Below are positions 8,831 through 18,123 of a DNA stretch of 64,000 nt, piece by piece (position 1 is the stretch's first letter; each line of letters opens with the position of its first letter). The notes below the pieces were generated by a model. The model saw nothing but the letters and a program-made list of their open reading frames with translations, was not told the DNA's origin and ran no database searches. The stretch spans positions 147,047 to 211,046 of the forward strand of contig NZ_FOYZ01000008.1 in the NCBI RefSeq assembly GCF_900112775.1, given 5' to 3'. Position numbers and translations under genes: made by a program. The DNA comes from Anaeromicropila populeti (GTDB taxonomy: Bacteria; Bacillota; Clostridia; Lachnospirales; Lachnospiraceae).

Positions 8831-8970
8831 CCTTCTCTCTCCTTATAATTGCATTATTTGTTGACTTGCTTTAAATTTACTTTACTTCCATTATCTCACT
8901 CCTCTTTTCTATTAAAATTATTAGATGTTGTAGCAAGCATCACCTCCCTACTCTTATTCATAATTTTATG

Positions 8971-8986
8971 AAACGGGTAAACGGGT
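8971..8986. repeat. Tandem direct repeat AAACGGGT x2
   Basis: Two adjacent copies of AAACGGGT in the 251-base gap between the nucleoside hydrolase and DUF1593 genes. GC-rich relative to its surroundings; could be a regulator half-site pair. Otherwise I see no gene in this gap. Confidence 0.4.
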
Positions 8987-9081
8987 AGATGTTAAAACCA
9001 TCTGACAAGTTATCTTTTAGCATTCGTCCAGAATATTGAGAATTAAAAATCCATAAGTGCAAAAAGTAGTACAGTTTAAAG

Positions 9082-9984
9082 TTACATTTCCATATCTTCA
9101 GTTTCATATAGTAATTGTAGCTTGCATATAAAATCTTCAATAACAAACCTAGAGTTTATTGACGTATATACCCGTATCATAGGTCTTCCTTCTTCAAACC
9201 GGTACGTTGTATCATCATTAAAAATTGGAGCTTCACGATATACATAGCCACCACAGTTAGGTTCCAGTGCAACACCTATAGCTGGATTATCTCCTAATGA
9301 CCAACTTTCTCCAGCTGTCCACCCAGCACATTCTGATGCATTATAGCTTAGCATGTTATCCAACAGATGCTTTCCAATTTTTCCACAAGGATATATTTTC
9401 TTTTGTATCTCTGCAAGTCCAATATGCATTGAACCATAAACATTATTAGGAATCTGCCAAAACTCTACTCCACTTGAAACTACTAAATTGATAGCCTCGA
9501 TATCATTTCCAGCATTAAACTCTCGATGTCCAGATACACAATGATCTAGATTTTGACCACCTATCCATACAACTGTCATTTTAGAAATAATTTCAGGACA
9601 TTTCTTAATAGCAGATGCAATATTGGTAATTGCTCCTATACATAAAACATATAATGGTTTCTCATCTTCTCGCATTGCTTCTTCAATTAAAAAGCTAGCT
9701 GCAGGAGAAATCTCTTTATCCGCAACTTGGGAAAGTGTTCCCTCCTCACCCATAAAAACAGGTATCGAAATAGACATCGCATCCAAAATTGTTATAATTT
9801 CATCATAGCTTCTTTTAGTTGTAGAAGGTTCTCCAAATTGCTCAGCAAATATAGCTTTTACATCAAATTTTTTACTCATAACTCCATGTGCTATAGCAAA
9901 TGGATCATCTGCCTCACATGCTGCATCTGTATCAATAATTACTCTTAATCTCTTATATTCTGGAACTGTATAATTCAATGTCAT
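9082..9984 (-). CDS. Nucleoside hydrolase family protein
   Basis: 300-residue cytoplasmic enzyme of the inosine-uridine-preferring nucleoside hydrolase family. The N-terminal calcium-binding motif reads 'IDTDAACEADDPFAIAHGVM', keeping the Asp residues of the family D-x-D-x-x-x-D-D pattern with extra residues between them. Later motifs 'VWIGGQNL' and 'EFNAGNDIEAINLV' match the family's N-x-x-x-D-x-x-A region. It would cleave an N-glycosidic (or related) bond to release a sugar. GGAGG precedes ATG 9984. It is divergent from a LacI regulator with a palindromic operator between them, so it is probably an inducible catabolic gene. Exact substrate unknown. Confidence 0.85.
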   Translation of the reverse strand: MTLNYTVPEYKRLRVIIDTDAACEADDPFAIAHGVMSKKFDVKAIFAEQFGEPSTTKRSYDEIITILDAMSISIPVFMGEEGTLSQVADKEISPAASFLIEEAMREDEKPLYVLCIGAITNIASAIKKCPEIISKMTVVWIGGQNLDHCVSGHREFNAGNDIEAINLVVSSGVEFWQIPNNVYGSMHIGLAEIQKKIYPCGKIGKHLLDNMLSYNASECAGWTAGESWSLGDNPAIGVALEPNCGGYVYREAPIFNDDTTYRFEEGRPMIRVYTSINSRFVIEDFICKLQLLYETEDMEM

Positions 9985-10090
9985 ATTTTACCTCCAACTG
10001 TAATTTTTTTAAGTAGAAGCTGTTACCGTTTTATTATAACTTAATGTAATACGCAACTTTCTTCTAATACTAAATCTATCTTCATAATAC

Positions 10091-10110
10091 GTAATTAAAT
10101 ACTTAATTAC
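10091..10110. promoter_or_regulatory. Candidate LacI-family operator
   Basis: GTAATTAA-ATAC-TTAATTAC, perfect 8-base arms around a 4-base centre, in the divergent region between the nucleoside hydrolase and the LacI gene. A related half-site (ACTTAATTA) recurs at about 10154-10162 inside the LacI promoter spacer. Likely bound by the adjacent LacI protein (inference). Confidence 0.55.
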
Positions 10111-10141
10111 AATTGATTATTAAGTTTTTTCTTCTCTTGTA

Positions 10142-10170
10142 TTGACTAAATTTACTTAATTATTTATGAT
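10142..10170 (+). promoter_or_regulatory. Promoter of the LacI-family gene
   Basis: TTGACT (10142-10147), 17-base spacer, TATGAT (10165-10170). The spacer carries a half-copy of the operator, suggesting autoregulation. Confidence 0.7.
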
Positions 10171-10206
10171 GAAATATAGTAGATAAAACATGAAAGGATA
10201 TAGAAT

Positions 10207-11238
10207 ATGGCAACTACTGCAAAAGAAATAGCCAGAGTATTACAGTTATCAGAAGCTGCTGTATCTATGGCATTAAATAACAAACCTGGCGTTAGTACTG
10301 AGACACGAAAAATGATAATAGAAACTGCTCAGAATATGGGGTATGATTTTACACGCATTTCAAAAACATCTGAAAATCACTCCATAAAAGGAAATATTGC
10401 TTTTATAATTTATAAAAAATATGGAGCTGTTGTAGATGACACTCCGTTTTTTAATCAACTTACCGAAAGCATTAAACAAACCTGTCAAAAACTGCGTTAT
10501 AAGCTTCATATTAATTATCTCTATGGAGACTTAGAGTCGCAAACAGATAGCCTTTCTATTTATGACGGCATTCTTCTCTTAGCAACAGAAATGAAAAAAG
10601 AGGACTTTGGTTCTTTCTCAAAACTAAAAACACCAATTGTTGTATTAGATACCTACTTACAATCGCTAGATTATGACTGCGTACTGATTAATAATTTTCA
10701 GGGTGCCTACCAAGCTGCTATGTATCTTGTGGAACAAACTAGAACACAACCTGGCTATCTTCACTCTTCTTATTCCATTGGAAACTTCGACGAGCGAGCA
10801 GACGGTTTTTTCAAAGCAATTCGTGACTGTGGTATGTCACTATCCAACTCTCAAATTCTTGCTTTGACACCTTCTTTAAGCGGAGCATATCACGATATGC
10901 TCATACAGTTAAATCAGGGCGTTATCCCTTTCTGCGGCTATTTTGCAGATAATGATTATATTGCTGCTGGTGCAATGAAAGCACTTCACGAAATGGGCTA
11001 TCAAATTCCTGAAGATGTGTCTGTAGTCGGCTTTGACAACCTTCCATTTTCTAATGTCTTAGTCCCCTCCCTTACCACAATTAATGTTCCAAAGCAATAC
11101 ATGGGAGAAGTTTCGGTAGAACGGTTAGTACAGAATATATCCTCACCTAAAAAACCACCTATAAAAATACAAATTTCAACTAGTTTGATAAAAAGAAAAT
11201 CTGTAGCAAATAACACTCGGAACTCTATAGTACAATAG
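10207..11238 (+). CDS. LacI family transcriptional regulator
   Basis: 343 residues. The N-terminal HTH reads 'TAKEIARVLQLSEAAVSMAL' followed by the hinge-proximal 'NNKPGVSTETR', both standard for LacI/GalR. The rest is a periplasmic-binding-protein-like sensor domain, with the family signature 'EDVSVVGFDNLPFSNVLVPS' near residue 275. GAAAGGATATAGAAT precedes the ATG. It is divergent from the nucleoside hydrolase, and most likely represses it and the DUF1593 gene until a sugar or nucleoside-derived inducer appears (inference). It ends two bases from the convergent YibE/F gene. Confidence 0.93.
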   Translation: MATTAKEIARVLQLSEAAVSMALNNKPGVSTETRKMIIETAQNMGYDFTRISKTSENHSIKGNIAFIIYKKYGAVVDDTPFFNQLTESIKQTCQKLRYKLHINYLYGDLESQTDSLSIYDGILLLATEMKKEDFGSFSKLKTPIVVLDTYLQSLDYDCVLINNFQGAYQAAMYLVEQTRTQPGYLHSSYSIGNFDERADGFFKAIRDCGMSLSNSQILALTPSLSGAYHDMLIQLNQGVIPFCGYFADNDYIAAGAMKALHEMGYQIPEDVSVVGFDNLPFSNVLVPSLTTINVPKQYMGEVSVERLVQNISSPKKPPIKIQISTSLIKRKSVANNTRNSIVQ

Positions 11239-11240
11239 AT

Positions 11241-12404
11241 TCAGCCGTAATTGCTAGTTTTTCTATCTTTCCGTTTCACAACATAAGCACTTATGACCGC
11301 TGTCATTGGTACTGCCAGCACAATCCCTATGCTTCCGCTAATTCCCTGTAGAATCTCTAAAGATACAAAATCTGTAGAAATAAGCTGTAGAAACGGAACT
11401 TTATAGGAATAAATAAGTATCATCATATTTAAAGAGGAACCAGCAAATGCTAAAATCAACGTATTTGACATGGTTCCCATGGCATCACGCCCAATATTCA
11501 TCCCCGATTTCAGCAATTCTCTTTCACTTAATGCAGGATTTCTTGCATTAATTTCATTGATTGAAGATGCAATACTCATTGCAACATCCATTACAGCTCC
11601 CAGGGAGGATAAAAGAATTCCACACACCAACAATCCCTTTACGGATATTGTATAATCATATTTCGCCAGAAGTAATGCTTCTGATTCATCCGAATTAAGA
11701 GCTGTAATAGCCAGAAGCTTGCCAACTGCTATGGCAATGAATCCTGCAACGGCAACTCCTCCAATAGTTCCTGCCATTGCGGCAATGGTTTTAGCTTGAA
11801 TTCCATCAATCATAATAAAACAGACTATAGTTGTCACAACTATAATCGCCATAGTTACAAAAAGTGGACTAAATCCTTTTAAAATCAGGGGAATCTGAAT
11901 AAAGCAAATGCTAGTAAATGTAAATATAAGTCCTGCTACTGATTTTAGTCCTTTTTTACCACCCATTGCTCCAAGCAGAATAAAGAATGCAGCTATAAAT
12001 AAAATAATCAGCAGAGTTCTGTCATAATTATATACATTTGTTTCAAAGCTGCCATCTTCAGCCGTATCAATTCTTACAACAACTCTCGTTCCTTCTTTTA
12101 AATAATAGCTGTACATAGCACTAAGATAATTCGTCACAACGACTTTTTCTCCTTTATGAGTACCAGAAGTAATCTTTAAAATTACTTTCTGGTCACCCTT
12201 CCGGATATTTTCTGTTTGGGAATCAATCTGGGTATTATCCTCTACTATTTGTTCTGCAACAGCTTTTGCATAAGTAGTATATGCTCCTTCCTTTTCTGCT
12301 GCCGTATTATCCTTATTCAAATAAATAATTGCGCCAATATATAATGCAAAAAACAATAGTATGCCAATCAGCTTTTTCCAGTTTGATTCCCAATATTTTT
12401 TCAT
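11241..12404 (-). CDS. YibE/F family membrane protein
   Basis: 387 residues, about eight transmembrane segments. After an N-terminal anchor (about 11-29) comes a small extracytoplasmic beta domain ('QKVILKITSGTHKGEKVVVT'), then the membrane part with 'GAMGGKKGLKSVAGLIFTF' and 'SSLGAVMDVAMSIASSINEI', the hallmark YibE/F segments. Function is not established for the family. It follows the large PHP-domain gene by 13 bases and has its own AGGAGAG site, so the two form an operon; a role in export or surface maturation is possible but unproven. Confidence 0.88.
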   Translation of the reverse strand: MKKYWESNWKKLIGILLFFALYIGAIIYLNKDNTAAEKEGAYTTYAKAVAEQIVEDNTQIDSQTENIRKGDQKVILKITSGTHKGEKVVVTNYLSAMYSYYLKEGTRVVVRIDTAEDGSFETNVYNYDRTLLIILFIAAFFILLGAMGGKKGLKSVAGLIFTFTSICFIQIPLILKGFSPLFVTMAIIVVTTIVCFIMIDGIQAKTIAAMAGTIGGVAVAGFIAIAVGKLLAITALNSDESEALLLAKYDYTISVKGLLVCGILLSSLGAVMDVAMSIASSINEINARNPALSERELLKSGMNIGRDAMGTMSNTLILAFAGSSLNMMILIYSYKVPFLQLISTDFVSLEILQGISGSIGIVLAVPMTAVISAYVVKRKDRKTSNYG

Positions 12405-12417
12405 ATTACTCTCCTGA

Positions 12418-15400
12418 TTATACTTTCTTTTTCTTCGAAACGTAACTGCTATATAGTTTTGTCTTTCCTACTTTCACATAAGTGCGGATACGAAATGTAT
12501 AGGATTTCCCTTCCTTCAATTCACTAATGGTATAAGTTTGGGCTGAACCCTTCCCAATAGTTTTTACTTTCTTATAGGCACCTTTCCCTGTCTTCATCTC
12601 AATCACATAGCCATCTGCGCCAGAAACCTTGTCCCAGCTAAGCCTTGCCTCACCCTCTGCTGTCTTCTGTATCTTTACATTTTTAACTTTTGCTGTGACA
12701 GTTGAAGTAGTAATAGTAGTGCCTGCTTTTCCATAAACTTTTTTTCCTGACTCCTTGATGTACGACGTTACTCGAAATTTATATGTGGTTGCCTCTTTTA
12801 ACCCCGTTATTGTCTGAGATATCTTGGTAGTTAATTTTACCGTCTCCCATTTTTTTGTGGCATTATTGTAAATTTCAATCAGATAACCATCTGCATGTTC
12901 TGCTTTTTCCCATGCAATTGTAATGGAAGTTTCCTTATTGGAGGAAGTTGAAATTTCCGTAACCTTTCCAGGAGTTTTTACAGTCTCATCTTCCTTTGTA
13001 GTATCAGCTGCATTGCCTTCTTGTGATGTGCTTTCATCAGATTTTTTTTTGCTAGAAACACAAAAAACTTCTCTACAATCTCTTACTCGAAGAACCGTAA
13101 CTGATGCATTGGAAGCTCCTTCGGGATGTTTATATAATAATCCTGTAGCATAAATGGTCTTTCCTTCCTTAATGCTATCTGCCAACGTGTTTTTCCCTGT
13201 TTTAGAAGAAAGAATATACCCATCTATAAATACAGTTGCTTCTACTCCCGACGAATCTTTTACCTTACATTGTGATAAGGCACTTCCATTTGGTGTTATC
13301 TCTGTTACAGTACCTTTAATGGTAACAAGCTGTCCTCCAAAAGAATCATAGTCTGTTGCCTGAGCTGTAGTAAGAACTTTGCTGGTTACCTTATGAAGGT
13401 TTTTATCGTCCAGAATTTCTGATTTTATCACCTGTAATTCTCGATCCCCCTGGTACTCATCCACATAACCAATAATTCTTATCTTTGTTCCTATTTTTAA
13501 TCCACTGGTAGAATATGGGAAAATTGTAATTCCCCCCGTATTATCCTGCACATAAATTGCATCAAAAAACGTATTTGACTCTAATTCTGTTCCTGCTGTA
13601 ACATATCCTTCTACGCAATAAACATCACCAAGTTCCCCTTTTCTTGCCTCAGCAATGGTAGAAACCGGAACCTTTACTGCGGAATTGTCCAGAATATTCA
13701 AGATAATATTACGATTTGAATATTGCAGATCATTTCCATTGTCTACCTCTTTCTTCAGTTCAAAATCAGATAAAAATACTGTTCCAGCCAGAAATATGTT
13801 TGAACCTGTTGGTAAAGTTTCCCGTCCCATTGCTACAATATTACCCTTTCCAATCTCCTTGTAATAATTGTCAACTGTTTTTGTATTCAAGCTGTAGGTT
13901 GTAGCATGTCCATTTACGATAGGTTCACAGGTTCCTGCTGCAACCTTTGTCTCATCAAGAATAACGGAACATCCACTATAAGAACTATATGTTTGACCTG
14001 ATGTAATTCCTCTCGTATAATTAGAATTAGTATTATAGTCATCAAAGAACAATCGGTATGCCTGTCCTCCGTTTGCATCATCATCTACTATTTCATCACT
14101 GTTTAACCTCATGGATGCTCCAATTGCTTCTAATAACCTGTTGATCTCTGTGGAACTCTGGCAGTCTGCTGTATCAGAATAATCGGCAAGGCCACAAAAT
14201 ATAATATTTCCTCCCTTGTTAACATATTCTTTTACAAGCTCAATGTAGGAATCTTCAAAGTGTGAAACCGTATATGCTCCCCCATTGGCTGTTCCGGCCT
14301 TCTTGGCTGGTGCGGAAATAATCAGCAGATTACAGTCATCTAATATTTCCTTTGTTATGTTGTCTTTCACAACTGTTACCTGTGCATAACTTTCCGCAAA
14401 CAGTTCTGCAACATTTCCTACATTACCTCCATAATATCCTGTAACGTAATCGTTATAATGTGTTCCATCCACCACCACTTTTGTAACCATGTTTTGGGCA
14501 ACATAATTTAATTGCAATACACTAGAGTATTTCTTGGCAGCACCGTTTAACCTGCCTGTTACAACCGCAGTAATTTCTATAGAGCCTGCCTTGTCATATG
14601 TGTAATGAAATTGATAGCTCTGACTTTTCAGAGAGGCTAATGTTGTTAAGCCTGCTGCTGCAAGATCTACTGTATGAATCGTTTCATTCCCAATTTTAAA
14701 CTCGATTGAGTTGATTTCTAGTGCAGTATTTTCGTTGTTATATAGCTCAAGATTCACATCTAGTGACTCTCCTTGGACAGGAAGCGCAGCGGTGGTTGAC
14801 ATTCCTGCAATTCCTACTGCCTCTACATCCGAAATCCATACAGGCGCTGTTACTGCAATGTCTCCATCCTCTTCTACCACTTTTATATAATAGTACGAAT
14901 AGGTTGATGGAACCGTAAAAGTCACTTCTGCTTCATTGGTAGAAATGGTTGTAGAATCTGCAACAATACCTCCATTTACGATTACCTCTACTGTGCCAAT
15001 CTTACTATCAGTAGGATCACTAAATTCTGCCTTTAGTTCTACCGTTTCACCAGTTGAGCCTTCCTCAAGTATGGTTCCCATAATGTTTCCATCTAGCGTA
15101 TATTGAATACTTAAATCATTATCTTCAGTAGCATACATGCGCATATTACGCATAGCATCATAAATATTTTCTTCTGTTAAGGTATCTGCCAGAACAACAC
15201 TTCTCGCCGTATTTGCAGAACCCCATAGCCCTTTGTGGTTATCCTGATTGTTTGTTGGTGCCACATGCCAGCCTTTGTCTAGTGCTCTCGTATAATATTC
15301 ATAGGAAGGGAAATACCCGCTGCTCCCAATAGATCCTTCTCCATTTCCCACTTCAATCATGGTAATAAGTGGATCAATTTCCTCATCATAGTGTGCAAAA

Positions 15401-17985
15401 TCACTAAAATCACCAAACGTTGTACCTGGATGGTTAAACTGATTAATAGACGCGGGAGCTGTTTTTAAGGTCGCATAATAATTTTGAAGTGCCGTAGAAT
15501 AATCTGTATATTCTGACTGGGTACGGCTTTGAAAACCATCTGTGTTAAATGTGTTCATATGCCCCAGTCCATTTGACCACGTCATTTCGTAACCATATAT
15601 CCCAACAAAGTTACTGTCTGTATAGGCCGCTGCTAATGCATGTCCTTCTGTCCATTCTCCTGCTGATTTTGTATGAATGGATGAAGAATCGGCATTATCT
15701 AATGAATTAGAGTGATCGGTTACAGCTAGAAAATCTAGATTTTCTGCTGTATTTTTTCCATAATTAAATGCCTCTTCACAACTTCCAGCACCATCAGAAT
15801 AGTTGGTGTGAGAATGAAGCTGTCCAAAGTAAATGTTGTACTTTTCATTTTCCCTTTTTGTAAAGGAAAAAGTATTTGTTTCACTGTCAATATAACCGTC
15901 TTTAACGCCTTTTGCGTAGATTACAGCAGGAAACTCCTCCAGCTTTATTTTCCCTGTATAGGTTATCCATGCTGCACTCTCTGCTAATTCATCTTGCTTG
16001 ACAACTTTATAAAGTATGTCTGCTCCTTCTGTTGCTGTTGTAAGCTGTACACTGGTTCCTTCTGCAACAGAACCTCCGTTTGGAGAAGCTTTCACTGTTG
16101 CAACCTGCGCCTGGGTATAAGAATATGACATTACAATACTGTCATCCTGCCCTTCCTTTTGAGCATACGCATTTAAGGTTACTGGAAATTCTGTCAAAAC
16201 TGGCTTTGCATCTCCAGAATATTTTACATACTCAGAAGAATTGATTGAATAAAAAATTGTCGCACTTTTTGTCTCTGATGATAACGTGACCTCTGTTCCT
16301 GCTGTAATCTCTCCTGCTCCAGGATTTGCCGTTACATATTTGGTAATTGAATCCGAAATAATCGGACTGCCACTTAGCTTTATTTCCGTCAGATAATTGG
16401 TTCCACTTTTTCCAATTGTACCATTATTAATGGATTTGGAAGAGGTTACAACAATTCGCAGGAATAAAGCTTCTGCATGATTTGCAGCGGATGGAAGTGT
16501 AAATGATATATCATGATATTTACTTGCTGTTACAAGAGAAAACTGGCCACTTGTACAGCTGTTATCTACATTTACACTAGAACTTTCACCATTGGAATAT
16601 TGTGTGTAGGAACATTTTAAATTGCCATCTCCTGCTGGAAAATAATTCGTTCCATCTGTACTATATTGTAATTGAAATGCCGAAGCACCTGTATTAGAAC
16701 CTTTCATCCGGAACGAAATCTGTAATGCGCCGAATTTTCTAGTGCTTGTAACGATTTGATAAAACTGGTTTTCCGTAAGTCCCACCGAACCTATATTAGA
16801 TTTATTAACAACTGGAATTGCATCTGTGGAAAGAGTTAACATAGAATTTTTATCTAATCCGTCATTACCTCCATTCAAGTCACCGTATACCATTTTTTCA
16901 GTTGGTGCTGCCGTTCCTGCAAAGCCTGCAATTACTTTAGTAATAGAGGTATCTATATACTCCTTTAGAAAATAATCTGTATTCAGACCATTTCTAAGCT
17001 GTTTTGTTGCATTGAATTTTGATCCTGCAGCAAATATATTTACATTACTTCCTTCTGCAATCCCATCTGGATAAGAAACACCCTGATAAATATTTACGGT
17101 GCCTGTTTCATCTGAAATAGCTGTGTTCGATGTGGAATATGCTCCAAGAGTAACATTCTTAATGCATAAATACTCTGATATGTATTGTTCTGTATTTGTA
17201 AGAAATTCGCTGATTGAAATTTCCTGAGGTTCAAATTTCTGCACCCCTGCTTGGACTATCGTTACTACTGGTGAACTAATCTGGGTTACGCCTCCATAGA
17301 GAGCAGTCTTTCCTGTAACCGTAATCACATCACCCACCTGATAGCCTGTAGCTGCATTTGAAGTGTCATAAATCTGTAATCCAACCACTTCATTATTTAT
17401 TACATCCTGTAACAGAACCGTATTCAATTTTCCTTTACTGCCATAAATATAAGCAACCTGTCCAATTACTGTCATGGAAGTGCCTATTGTTTCTGCAAGT
17501 GCTTCTTTAATAGTTAACACATTCTCTTCGATCATATCCTCAGTAACTGGGTCAAAGATTCCGCTGTTATTCCCTGACTGATTATTAATCTGATACTCAA
17601 ACGTTATTTCTTCACTGGTCTTACTATCTTTCGCTGCATAGGCTTTTACATATATCGTATCGCCTTCCATTCCCTCAAGTGTAACAGTCTGTTCCTCGGT
17701 ATAAACTTGTTCATTTGAAAATACAACTGCATTCCCACTAACCGTACCAATACTATAAAGTATCTCTGCATCCTCAGTTACTGTTGTTAGTGTAATCGTT
17801 GCTCCCGATGCAATAGCGGAACCAGATGCAGGCATTGCTGTGACATTTTCAACCGTTGCTTCTGCCTGTTCATTTTCTTCCTCTGCTGCTACATAAAAAT
17901 CAGTCTGGCTAAATGTCCCTGTAAATAAAACAAGGCACATCATAATTACTGCCAATAATCTTTTCTTTTTTTTGTTAACTCTCAT
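12418..17985 (-). CDS. Giant secreted PHP-domain metallohydrolase (CehA/McbA-like) with OB-fold and FN3 modules
   Basis: 1855 residues, start ATG 17985 with AGGAG eight bases upstream. Signal peptide at about 1-35. Repeated chitobiase-C-terminal/Ig-like modules ('VENVTAMPASGSAIASGATI', 'VTANPGAGEITAGTEVTLSS', 'VKASPNGGSVAEGTSVQLTT') alternate with an OB-fold domain (about 160-260) in the first 700 residues. A PHP domain starts near 720 with 'GQLHSHTNYSDGAGSCEEAF' and 'LDFLAVTDHSNSLD', holding the metal-binding His/Asp residues; 'EVGNGEG' and 'PTNNQDNHKG' complete it. Then Ig-like, a GldG/amidotransferase-like domain ('YVNKGGNIIFCGLADYSD'), a second OB-fold region (about 1460-1640), and two FN3 domains at the end. 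Domain set resembles extracellular nucleases/phosphoesterases of the YhcR type; no cell-wall anchor is visible. Substrate is inferred to be a phosphoester, not proven. Confidence 0.82.
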   Translation of the reverse strand: MRVNKKKKRLLAVIMMCLVLFTGTFSQTDFYVAAEEENEQAEATVENVTAMPASGSAIASGATITLTTVTEDAEILYSIGTVSGNAVVFSNEQVYTEEQTVTLEGMEGDTIYVKAYAAKDSKTSEEITFEYQINNQSGNNSGIFDPVTEDMIEENVLTIKEALAETIGTSMTVIGQVAYIYGSKGKLNTVLLQDVINNEVVGLQIYDTSNAATGYQVGDVITVTGKTALYGGVTQISSPVVTIVQAGVQKFEPQEISISEFLTNTEQYISEYLCIKNVTLGAYSTSNTAISDETGTVNIYQGVSYPDGIAEGSNVNIFAAGSKFNATKQLRNGLNTDYFLKEYIDTSITKVIAGFAGTAAPTEKMVYGDLNGGNDGLDKNSMLTLSTDAIPVVNKSNIGSVGLTENQFYQIVTSTRKFGALQISFRMKGSNTGASAFQLQYSTDGTNYFPAGDGNLKCSYTQYSNGESSSVNVDNSCTSGQFSLVTASKYHDISFTLPSAANHAEALFLRIVVTSSKSINNGTIGKSGTNYLTEIKLSGSPIISDSITKYVTANPGAGEITAGTEVTLSSETKSATIFYSINSSEYVKYSGDAKPVLTEFPVTLNAYAQKEGQDDSIVMSYSYTQAQVATVKASPNGGSVAEGTSVQLTTATEGADILYKVVKQDELAESAAWITYTGKIKLEEFPAVIYAKGVKDGYIDSETNTFSFTKRENEKYNIYFGQLHSHTNYSDGAGSCEEAFNYGKNTAENLDFLAVTDHSNSLDNADSSSIHTKSAGEWTEGHALAAAYTDSNFVGIYGYEMTWSNGLGHMNTFNTDGFQSRTQSEYTDYSTALQNYYATLKTAPASINQFNHPGTTFGDFSDFAHYDEEIDPLITMIEVGNGEGSIGSSGYFPSYEYYTRALDKGWHVAPTNNQDNHKGLWGSANTARSVVLADTLTEENIYDAMRNMRMYATEDNDLSIQYTLDGNIMGTILEEGSTGETVELKAEFSDPTDSKIGTVEVIVNGGIVADSTTISTNEAEVTFTVPSTYSYYYIKVVEEDGDIAVTAPVWISDVEAVGIAGMSTTAALPVQGESLDVNLELYNNENTALEINSIEFKIGNETIHTVDLAAAGLTTLASLKSQSYQFHYTYDKAGSIEITAVVTGRLNGAAKKYSSVLQLNYVAQNMVTKVVVDGTHYNDYVTGYYGGNVGNVAELFAESYAQVTVVKDNITKEILDDCNLLIISAPAKKAGTANGGAYTVSHFEDSYIELVKEYVNKGGNIIFCGLADYSDTADCQSSTEINRLLEAIGASMRLNSDEIVDDDANGGQAYRLFFDDYNTNSNYTRGITSGQTYSSYSGCSVILDETKVAAGTCEPIVNGHATTYSLNTKTVDNYYKEIGKGNIVAMGRETLPTGSNIFLAGTVFLSDFELKKEVDNGNDLQYSNRNIILNILDNSAVKVPVSTIAEARKGELGDVYCVEGYVTAGTELESNTFFDAIYVQDNTGGITIFPYSTSGLKIGTKIRIIGYVDEYQGDRELQVIKSEILDDKNLHKVTSKVLTTAQATDYDSFGGQLVTIKGTVTEITPNGSALSQCKVKDSSGVEATVFIDGYILSSKTGKNTLADSIKEGKTIYATGLLYKHPEGASNASVTVLRVRDCREVFCVSSKKKSDESTSQEGNAADTTKEDETVKTPGKVTEISTSSNKETSITIAWEKAEHADGYLIEIYNNATKKWETVKLTTKISQTITGLKEATTYKFRVTSYIKESGKKVYGKAGTTITTSTVTAKVKNVKIQKTAEGEARLSWDKVSGADGYVIEMKTGKGAYKKVKTIGKGSAQTYTISELKEGKSYTFRIRTYVKVGKTKLYSSYVSKKKKV

Positions 17986-18051
17986 TTTCACCGCTCCTAT
18001 TATTGTCTTTGTTCATAAAAATCATGCTGTTTCGGAGTTACTATTATATTC

Positions 18052-18078
18052 TTTACTAATATAAAACACTTTAGTAAA
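18052..18078. promoter_or_regulatory. Inverted repeat upstream of the PHP-domain gene
   Basis: TTTACTAA (18052-18059) and TTAGTAAA (18071-18078), perfect 8-base arms 11 bases apart, about 70 bases before the PHP-domain gene. Possible operator; no strong promoter recognised around it. Confidence 0.35.
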
Positions 18079-18123
18079 AACAACAATCTTTTTTTGTGAA
18101 AATGAGGTTAACTTTTTGTCACC

